Source of the DNA: a virus
Virus record (IMG/VR): IMGVR_UViG_3300048597_000639
Span: 1-20,693 of that record
Length of the DNA: 20,693 nucleotides
Reading direction: 5' to 3' (one strand)
The notes below the pieces were generated by a model. It saw only the letters and a program-made list of their open reading frames with translations. It ran no database searches and was not told the origin of the DNA. This document shows positions 15,515 through 20,693 of this stretch, piece by piece. Made by a program: the position numbers and the translations under genes. Every line of letters starts with the position of its first letter. Positions within the stretch are counted from its first letter, which is position 1.

Positions 15515-15889
15515 ATGGACAGCAAGAAGGACGCCACCACCCAGACCGCGAGCGGCATGCGCCGCTGCATCGGCAGCACCACGTTCGGGATCGAGGCGCA
15601 CGAGGCGCCGGTCGACGACTTCCCGGTCCAGGCGAGCGCGAAGGATGGGCTCGGCCGGATGTGCAAGCCGCACTGGCGGCAGTACACCAACGCGCTGCGG
15701 AAGGCGGCCGTGTCGCGCAAGGCGGCGGAGGCCGCGACCGAGGCGGTCACGGAGCCCGAGCCGATCGCGGAGACGGAGTCGGTGACGGAGACCACCACCG
15801 AGCCGGACGTCGAGGCCGAGGCGCCTGCGCCCCGGAAGGGCCGCCGGTCGAAGGTCCAGGCGGAGCCCGAGGAGGTCGCCGCCGCCTGA
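15515..15889 (+). CDS. Small protein with acidic/Pro-rich tail
   Basis: 124-aa protein of unknown role. The N-terminal half has a possible metal-binding pair: C18 and C50-K-P-H53-W, within GRMCKPHWRQYTNALRKAA, which recurs in phage accessory proteins. The C-terminal half (about residues 70-124) is low-complexity Ala/Glu/Pro/Thr, likely disordered, with a basic patch RKGRRSK near residue 107-113. AAGGAG lies seven bases before the ATG at 15515. It is the last gene of the operon and is followed by a strong hairpin. Confidence 0.72.
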   Translation: MDSKKDATTQTASGMRRCIGSTTFGIEAHEAPVDDFPVQASAKDGLGRMCKPHWRQYTNALRKAAVSRKAAEAATEAVTEPEPIAETESVTETTTEPDVEAEAPAPRKGRRSKVQAEPEEVAAA

Positions 15890-15911
15890 CCCACCCGATC
15901 CCCGCACGACG

Positions 15912-15940
15912 GGCCCCGGGCGCGAGTCCGGGGCCTTCCT
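15912..15940 (+). terminator. Rho-independent-type terminator after the small-gene operon
   Basis: A perfect 8-bp stem GGCCCCGG / CCGGGGCC (15912-15919 with 15928-15935), an 8-base loop and a following TTCCT. The T-tract is mixed with C, so it is weaker than a classical terminator, but it sits 22 bases after the last small gene. Confidence 0.6.
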
Positions 15941-16043
15941 CTGTCCGGTGGTATCCGTGCGCGGCCCGCGGGACACCGCGGCATGTGGGCGCCCTGTGGC
16001 GCCCCCGGTGGCGGTGGTCAGCTCGCCGCGGCTCCCGGGCCGT

Positions 16044-16085
16044 GGTCCGTCGGCACTTGACCCGGTCCGTGCCGACGCGGACCAT
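16044..16085 (+). promoter_or_regulatory. Promoter-like site inside an inverted repeat, before the second lipoprotein
   Basis: TTGACC at 16057-16062 and GACCAT at 16080-16085 are separated by 17 bases. They are framed by an inverted repeat: GGTCCG-TCGGCAC (16044-16056) and its complement with a 2-base insertion (16069-16083). GGTCCGT also occurs as a direct repeat at 16044 and 16064. The -35 lies in the loop, so a bound repressor could control the lipoprotein. No transcript evidence. Confidence 0.35.
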
Positions 16086-16123
16086 TCGAACCCCATGCCA
16101 ACTGTCCGAACCGCAGGTCCCTG

Positions 16124-16843
16124 GTGAGGTCGCTCGCCTCCATCGCGCTCGTGCTCCTGGCGGCCCTCGTCATCGGCTGCGACCGAGCGGCCGTGCCGAC
16201 CAAGGGCACGATGCCCCCCGGAGATGTCGATTGGCGCAACGCGGCGAGCGTCGCGCCCGACTTCATCGCGGTGTGGGACCGCGACGGGGTCCGGATCGCG
16301 GGCTACGTCCCACGCTCGTACCTGTTCCCGGCACCCACGGTCGTCCCCATCGGCGCGGAGGATCCCCCCATGCCGGTGTACGCCGCGGATCTCAGGACGC
16401 TGGTCGGCCACATGGTGGCGGGCAAGGGGTTCGTCCCGGTCGGGGTCGACCCCGCTTCGATCGCGGACATCCCGGTCGAGGCGGGTCCGGCCGGTCCGGT
16501 CGATGCGCCCTCCGGAGGACCCCTGCCGGGAACCCTCGCGCTCTACGTGCGGACCGAATCCTCCAGGACGGCCTGGTTCGGGCAGCGTCGCGGCGCCGGC
16601 TTCGTCACGGCGACGGGGTTCGACGCGGATGGGGCGGGCTGTTTCGAGCTCGAGGTCGGGGATGAGATCGGGCTCTACGACCGGAGCCCCGACGACCCTG
16701 CCGCGGGGCGCATGCGCATCATCGAGACCGTCGACGGCGGCGAGCCAGCGGGCATGGCCACGTGGGTCGTGATCACTCGCGGAGGGGTCGTGACCCAGGG
16801 GGCCGGCAAGCCCGAATGGTGGCCGTGGGAACCGCCGTGCTGA
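16124..16843 (+). CDS. Putative lipoprotein
   Basis: 239-aa secreted lipoprotein. MRSLASIALVLLAALVIGCD is a signal peptide with lipobox VIGC and lipidated Cys 19. The mature part is largely beta-structured, with no recognised enzyme motif: WRNAASVAPDFIAVWDRDGVRIAGYVPRSYLF, then a Pro/Gly-rich loop, then GFVTATGFDADGAGCFELEVGDEIGLYDRSPDD. It starts at a GTG at 16124 with a weak AGG upstream. It is monocistronic: the hairpin terminator lies upstream and a 327-base gap lies downstream. It could be a host gene beside the phage segment or a second lysogenic-conversion gene; I cannot tell. Confidence 0.7.
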   Translation: MRSLASIALVLLAALVIGCDRAAVPTKGTMPPGDVDWRNAASVAPDFIAVWDRDGVRIAGYVPRSYLFPAPTVVPIGAEDPPMPVYAADLRTLVGHMVAGKGFVPVGVDPASIADIPVEAGPAGPVDAPSGGPLPGTLALYVRTESSRTAWFGQRRGAGFVTATGFDADGAGCFELEVGDEIGLYDRSPDDPAAGRMRIIETVDGGEPAGMATWVVITRGGVVTQGAGKPEWWPWEPPC

Positions 16844-17170
16844 TCGCGGCTCCGTAGCCGGCCCATCCGGCCGACCGGGAAAAATGGCGAAACCCGGCCG
16901 CGCGTACACGCTACCCGCGCGTCATCCCGGCTGCCCGGCCAGGTGAAGTACCTACCCCAGGCTCTGCCGGACGCCAGGTGGGGAAGGGTCCGATCGCTTG
17001 TTTGCGGCGTGTAACATGCGCGCAGCCGTATGCACGTCGCCCTGGGACATGCGTCCGGAGCTCGTCGCCTGCGGTGCAAGCACCTGACTGGGCTCGCCAG
17101 ACTCACGAACCCGGGTTCCGATTGACGGATCTCATGGCGTTGCTTCGAGCCCTTCAACAGGGAGTCGCAC
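16844..17170. other. Intergenic region with hairpins, no gene seen
   Basis: 327 bases between the lipoprotein and the membrane protein. Just after the lipoprotein stop are two overlapping short hairpins that cannot form together (CGGCT/AGCCG at 16847-16860 and GCCGG/CCGGC at 16857-16871), so a weak terminator is possible, though without a T-tract. A direct repeat CGCGCGT lies shortly after. TTGACG at 17122-17127 might be a -35 for the next gene, but no good -10 follows. No tRNA or other RNA gene could be supported. Confidence 0.4.
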
Positions 17171-17935
17171 ATGCGGGCCGTGTTCACGGTGAGTCTGCGG
17201 CCGTCCACCCAGGAGGGTCAGCCTCGGTATCCCTCCAACGATGACATCGTCACCCTCCTCCGAGGGTTCGGGTGGGAGACATCCGACCTGCATGACGTGG
17301 AGCCAAGCGAACGGCCCGCTCGATACGAGCGAGAGGCCACGCGGATCCTCAGCGAGATGCCGGAGCTCGCGGACGACGGCAAGGAACCCCATCTGCCGAC
17401 CGAGATGGAACGCCGCCACATCATCTTCTGGGGCTTCTTCGCCGCGGCGGACGAACAGACCGAGTTTCTCGTCACGCGTCCCAGCGAGAGCCAGGTCAAC
17501 TTCCGCCTGTTGCACAAACAGCTGCCGAACCTGCAGCGGTCGACGCTCCGCGCCGTGCGTCGGCTCCGCGCGACGAAGCTGGGCGGTCAGAAGCTCGACA
17601 TCGCCAACCGAAGCGTGCTCGTGTACGAGCGTGGTTTCAACCACGTCGTGATCCGTGGAAGAGTTCGTGGCAACTCCCTCCGCGAGGCCGTATCTGCCAA
17701 CGCGCGGGAGTTCTTTCTGTTCGTCGTGGCTGCGGTGGTCGTGGTGCCGCTGTGGCTCCTCGCCGGAGGCGCGGACCGTGCGAATGACCCCTTGTGGACG
17801 GGCACCTGGGACCGGCTCTCCACGGTCGCGGTTACGACGGCCGTTGTGAGCCTGCTGGGCTTCCTCACGACCGTCTGGGACATGGCACGACATCGCGTGG
17901 TCTTCTGGGACGTCGATCAAGGTAAGTACCGATAG
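17171..17935 (+). CDS. Unrecognised protein with two C-terminal membrane helices
   Basis: 254-aa protein that I do not recognise. Residues 1-175 are soluble and charged: a first domain with RYPSNDDIVTLLRGFGWETSDLHDVE, then a helix rich in Arg/Glu, then LPNLQRSTLRAVRRLRATKLGGQKLDIANRSVLVYERGFNHVVIRGRVRG. Two transmembrane helices follow, at about 180-199 (EFFLFVVAAVVVVPLWLLAGG) and 215-236, with a short cytoplasmic end. AGGGAG six bases before the ATG supports the start. It is encoded beside restriction and TIR genes, so a membrane effector or abortive-infection role is a fair guess, but no catalytic motif is visible. Confidence 0.6.
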   Translation: MRAVFTVSLRPSTQEGQPRYPSNDDIVTLLRGFGWETSDLHDVEPSERPARYEREATRILSEMPELADDGKEPHLPTEMERRHIIFWGFFAAADEQTEFLVTRPSESQVNFRLLHKQLPNLQRSTLRAVRRLRATKLGGQKLDIANRSVLVYERGFNHVVIRGRVRGNSLREAVSANAREFFLFVVAAVVVVPLWLLAGGADRANDPLWTGTWDRLSTVAVTTAVVSLLGFLTTVWDMARHRVVFWDVDQGKYR

Positions 17936-17968
17936 ACCTGTCAGGACGCGGCCGCCGACGGCCAGGTC
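17935..17968. terminator. Possible bidirectional terminator between convergent genes
   Basis: Between the membrane protein (stop at 17935) and the restriction endonuclease (stop at 17983) lies GGCCG-CCGA-CGGCC (17950-17963), flanked by GACCTG and CAGGTC (17935-17940 and 17963-17968). This gives a nested inverted repeat in the short gap between convergent genes. No T-tract is seen on either side. Confidence 0.4.
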
Positions 17969-17982
17969 GTGCGCCGAGGCAC

Positions 17983-19161
17983 CTACAGAGGAGCCCGACC
18001 CTGCCACTGCAGCGGCCGCAGGGAGTACCTGTCGCGCTCGATCGCGCCCGGGTACCGGCGAACGTCCGCGTGCGTGCGGTTCGCCACGTCGATGCCGGTG
18101 ACCACGAGCAGCTCGTAGCACGACGCGTTGTCGACCGAAAACCGGCGCTCCCCCTCGCTCATCAGGAACACCGGCTCGAGTGATCGGGTGGACTTCACCT
18201 CGACGTAGCGCACGGGCACCGTCGCGGTGCCGACCAGGATGTCGAATCCCGGGTTGTTCTTCGGCATCGCCTTCACTGGCTGGCCAGGGTAGGCCTTGCG
18301 AACCACGCCCAGTGCCACCTCCATCCCGATTGCATCGACCGCATCCGCATCATCCGGCGTCGCATAACCACCCTTGGCGGGCCCAGCCGGTGGTGTGGGT
18401 GTGGCTGGTGTGGACGCTGGAACGATGGATGCCGACTCGACCCACTGTCGCCAGGCGGTCGGGGCGAGCGCGAGGGCATCCTCGAGACCGTATGCAGGGT
18501 CCCAACGCGCCGCGATCCAATCCCATGGAAGCCGGTCGTCGTCGAGCGCGATGAGGCGCATGTCGAAGCGGTAGTTCGAGAACATCCCGCCGTCGGCCCC
18601 CGGTTGGGTGACGGGCTCCGCTCCCACGATGAGCAGGATCCCCTCGAACCGGACGTGCCCGTTCTGGCGACCCTCGAGTTGCTGAGCCGTGAAGTAGAGC
18701 AACGGATGCGCGCGGACGCGCTCGGCCCGCGTCGCCGCGGTGTGCAGTGCCGTGGTGGCGAGCAGGACCTTGTTGCCCGGTGCGTCGGCGGCGTCCGCGA
18801 ACGCGAGGTCGGGACGCATGTCGCCGTAGTAGGTGAGCGTCGCGGCGGCCGGATCGAGCACGTCGTGCCAGGGTGTCGTCTCCGTGCCGGCCTTGTACGG
18901 CGTCGTGCGGAGCAGGATGGCGGGCTTGCGCTCCGCGCGGTCGGGTCCCACCACGCTCAGCATCGAGTTGATGCCCCGCTCGAGCCGCACGATTGGCCGG
19001 TCGGGGACATCGGGACGCTGCACGACCCAGTAGAAGTTCTGATGCGGGCAGGCATCCGGCTCGAGGACCTCGGTCGCCGCGACGGTGGGGTATGTCGCGA
19101 TCGTGTAGGTCGGATAGCGCAACGTCTGTCCGACCGAGATCGTCCTTCCTGTCGGCTGCAT
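17983..19161 (-). CDS. Putative modification-dependent (type IV) restriction endonuclease, AspBHI-like
   Basis: 392-aa protein. The N-terminal region (about 1-245) has the features of the SRA-like, methylated-base-binding domain of AspBHI-type enzymes: PWHDVLDPAAATLTYYGDMRPDLAF (residues 97-121) and HPLLYFTAQQLEGRQNGHVRFEGILLIVG (152-180). A Pro/Thr linker (about 247-263) leads to a nuclease domain of PD-(D/E)XK/DUF3883 type, with D307 in NNPGFDI and the E321-V-K323 core. The predicted role is to cut DNA bearing modified cytosine. I start it at the ATG at 19161, which has GGAGGGG nine bases upstream; a GTG-less upstream ATG at 19224 lacks a good site. It follows the HNH gene in the same direction. 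Confidence 0.75.
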   Translation of the reverse strand: MQPTGRTISVGQTLRYPTYTIATYPTVAATEVLEPDACPHQNFYWVVQRPDVPDRPIVRLERGINSMLSVVGPDRAERKPAILLRTTPYKAGTETTPWHDVLDPAAATLTYYGDMRPDLAFADAADAPGNKVLLATTALHTAATRAERVRAHPLLYFTAQQLEGRQNGHVRFEGILLIVGAEPVTQPGADGGMFSNYRFDMRLIALDDDRLPWDWIAARWDPAYGLEDALALAPTAWRQWVESASIVPASTPATPTPPAGPAKGGYATPDDADAVDAIGMEVALGVVRKAYPGQPVKAMPKNNPGFDILVGTATVPVRYVEVKSTRSLEPVFLMSEGERRFSVDNASCYELLVVTGIDVANRTHADVRRYPGAIERDRYSLRPLQWQGRAPL

Positions 19162-19257
19162 GTCCGATATCCCCTCCACCGATGACTCGCGAGGGATCGA
19201 CTCTACAAGGCGCTGGCCTTGCATGACACCGAGAGGATGGTCCGCCCATCCAGCGGG

Positions 19258-19605
19258 TCAGCGTGGTCGGCCGATCCGCGTGACCCGCCCGAATTCCCGG
19301 TCGAACCGCGCTGACTTGAGCCGATGATGCGCCGCGCAGAGCGACTGCAGGTTCTCAGGGTCGTCGCTTCCTCCGTAGACCTTGGGTCTGATGTGGTCCA
19401 CCTCGGTCGCAGGAAGGCCGCAGGGCGATCGGCCTACGGTCGCTCTCCATTGGCACAAGGGGTGACGGAGCAGTTGGTACGCCCGGTGTGACTGCCATGC
19501 GGAGCCGTAGCCGCGCTCAGCGGTGGTGCCACCTCCGCATCGCAGACAGCGACCGGCTCGAGAAGTAACGCAGAGACAGCCAGGGCAGGGACGGCGAATC
19601 GACAT
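19258..19605 (-). CDS. HNH endonuclease
   Basis: 115-aa HNH nuclease. The fold signature reads ATEVDHIRPKVYGGSDDPENLQSLCAAHHRLK, with the catalytic D70-H71, N85 and H93/H94. Two zinc-binding CxxC pairs sit at the N-terminus (C7/C10 and C20/C23), followed by RGYGSAWQ, the typical opening of phage and mobile-element HNH proteins. The ATG at 19605 is preferred over an upstream ATG at 19734, which would add an unlikely 43 residues; no strong ribosome site is visible. It lies 97 bases upstream of the type IV enzyme, on the same strand. It could be a phage packaging HNH or a partner nuclease of the defence genes. Confidence 0.85.
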   Translation of the reverse strand: MSIRRPCPGCLCVTSRAGRCLRCGGGTTAERGYGSAWQSHRAYQLLRHPLCQWRATVGRSPCGLPATEVDHIRPKVYGGSDDPENLQSLCAAHHRLKSARFDREFGRVTRIGRPR

Positions 19606-19787
19606 CACGTCAACGGATGCCCACTCGGACGGGCCGATGGTTGTGCGAGACTGAGTTGACCACCCGATGCGTCCGCGCGGAGGCCCACAGCGCTGGGAAG
19701 ACGCGCAAGGGTCGCCGAACAAGAACGTGCGCAAAGGGAGACCACGCAGGTGGACCCGAGGCCGCGCTCGAGACTGCAGGGGATGCG
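19606..19787. other. Divergent promoter region of HNH/restriction and TIR genes
   Basis: 182 bases between the divergent HNH and TIR genes. It contains TTGACC-like hexamers in both directions, but no convincing -10 at the right spacing, so no promoter is called. The TIR ATG is preceded by AGGGG. Confidence 0.35.
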
Positions 19788-20693
19788 ATGACGAGTCCGG
19801 TCGGCAAGGTCTTCATCTCACATGCGAGCACCGACAAGCCCTTCGTGGACCGCCTGGTCCAGGACCTGACGTCTCGCGGCGTGCCCGTCTGGTACGACAA
19901 GCTCGATCTCAAGGTCGGCGACAGCATCCCGGGCGCCATCAACGAAGGACTTACCGCCGCCAAGTACTTCTTGCTCGTCCTTTCCAAGGCGTCGGTCGGG
20001 TCCCGATGGGTCCAGGAAGAGATGAACGCTGCCCTGATGCATCAAGTGGCCTCGGGCGGAACCTTCATCGTGCCGGTGATGCTCGAGGACTGCGACGTCC
20101 CACCACTCCTGAAGCACCGGCGTCATGCTGACTTCCGCACGGACTACGGTGCCGGACTGACAGACCTGCTTGCCGTCTGGGGAATGGATGCCCAGGCCGC
20201 TCAGGCCTTGAATTCCACCGCGCTGTACCCGTGGCCTGATCTCGATGCGTCCGATCAGGACTTCGTGTACCTGCACTCGACGCGCTTCGCGAAGTTCTTC
20301 CGGGTGGGATGCGACCTGTCCAGTCCCGCCGAAAAGCTGCTGGACGACATCATCAAGGCACTCGACCTCCCGTGGACGAACGACATGCCGCAGTTCGGAT
20401 TCCGTTGGTCCTTCAGCTATGGGTTGGCGTTTAAGGACGAGTCGATGGCGCTCTCGCAGAAGCTGCGTGACGCCGGAGTGAAGTCTGGCGATGTCGTGGA
20501 GCTCTCCGTCCAGGGGACCTATCAGGACCTATGGACGAACGAGCTCGAGAACATGTGGGACGGCTCCAAGATGTACAACATGTTGTTTGCGAAGCAGCGC
20601 GAGGCGGAGCTGCAGCAACAGATCCGGGACCGGGGCCCTCTCACTCGAGATCGCCTTAGAGCGATCGCGAACTCGGCCTTCGACCACATCTAG
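19788..20693 (+). CDS. TIR-domain protein with a C-terminal ubiquitin-like (beta-grasp) domain
   Basis: 301-aa protein. Residues 5-130 are a bacterial TIR domain: VFISHASTDKPFVDRLVQDL, then WYDKLDLKVGDSIPGAINEGL, then LLVLSKASVGSRWVQEEMNAAL. The TIR NADase catalytic Glu should be E78 in W74-V-Q-E-E78, the same spacing as W-x-x-x-E in SARM1. Residues 167-243 look like a beta-grasp ubiquitin-like domain: a strand FFRVGCDL, helix PAEKLLDDIIKALDL, strand RWSFSYGL, then the family-like end LSQKLRDAGVKSGDVVELSV. A charged helix follows to the end. I start at the ATG at 19788, preceded by AGGGG; the longer upstream frame is unlikely. The beta-grasp call is inferred from the pattern. Confidence 0.8.
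   Translation: MTSPVGKVFISHASTDKPFVDRLVQDLTSRGVPVWYDKLDLKVGDSIPGAINEGLTAAKYFLLVLSKASVGSRWVQEEMNAALMHQVASGGTFIVPVMLEDCDVPPLLKHRRHADFRTDYGAGLTDLLAVWGMDAQAAQALNSTALYPWPDLDASDQDFVYLHSTRFAKFFRVGCDLSSPAEKLLDDIIKALDLPWTNDMPQFGFRWSFSYGLAFKDESMALSQKLRDAGVKSGDVVELSVQGTYQDLWTNELENMWDGSKMYNMLFAKQREAELQQQIRDRGPLTRDRLRAIANSAFDHI

Noticed and set aside
16080-16098. ATTCGAACCCC, resembling the T-loop of a tRNA on the minus strand and hence a possible attachment site
   Set aside because: The flanking bases do not form a T-stem, and no anticodon or acceptor arm could be found.
14510-16909. A 799-residue open frame on the minus strand across the small-gene operon and lipoprotein
   Set aside because: The plus-strand genes here have good ribosome sites, zinc motifs and a signal peptide; the minus-strand frame is Gly/Arg-rich noise.
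17095-17130. CGGGTTCCGATT, resembling a tRNA T-loop before the membrane protein
   Set aside because: The stem does not pair and no cloverleaf could be built around it.
1-20693. CRISPR array or insertion sequence
   Set aside because: No regularly spaced repeats, no transposase and no terminal inverted repeats were seen by eye.

Overview
The window is high in G+C throughout. It reads as the head and tail module of a tailed siphophage or prophage, followed by an accessory region that looks like a small defence cluster. The packaging, capsid and tail proteins are of general actinophage or Chloroflexota-phage style. Two short lipoproteins with classic lipoboxes, free SD-led GTG/TTG starts and high GC suggest a high-GC host (Chloroflexota or Actinomycetota). 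This host call is inference only. No integrase, repressor, lysis gene, tRNA or attachment site is visible, so prophage and free phage cannot be separated from this sequence.

Layout. From 14399 down to 1, on the minus strand, runs a textbook late operon: ParB-like/DNA methyltransferase fusion, P27-type small terminase, HK97-type large terminase, SPP1-gp6-type portal, scaffold, HK97-fold major capsid protein, gp6-like adaptor, head-closure protein, gp10-like protein, DUF3168-like tail terminator, major tail protein, tail assembly chaperones G and G-T (joined by a predicted -1 frameshift), tape measure protein, and a tail hub protein. Most junctions are TGATG or ATGA overlaps. Free-standing strong Shine-Dalgarno sites occur just before the major capsid and major tail proteins. 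The run is interrupted at 4496-4909 by a lipoprotein gene on the opposite strand, a moron.

From 14564 to 15889, on the plus strand and divergent from the late operon, lie four very small genes. Three of them carry Cys/His zinc-binding patterns, including a canonical C2H2 finger. They end at a strong hairpin terminator. A second lipoprotein follows (16124-16843), preceded by a promoter-like site set in an inverted repeat.

From 17171 to 20693 the content changes. There is an unrecognised protein with two C-terminal membrane helices (plus), a convergent putative modification-dependent (type IV, AspBHI-like) restriction endonuclease with a PD-(D/E)XK/DUF3883-like C-terminus (minus), an HNH nuclease just upstream of it (minus), and, divergently, a TIR-domain protein (plus). 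The C-terminal half of the TIR protein looks like a ubiquitin-like beta-grasp domain. Together these could form an anti-phage island carried beside, or inside, the phage genome. The TIR-ubiquitin-like protein is the strongest candidate for something not yet described.
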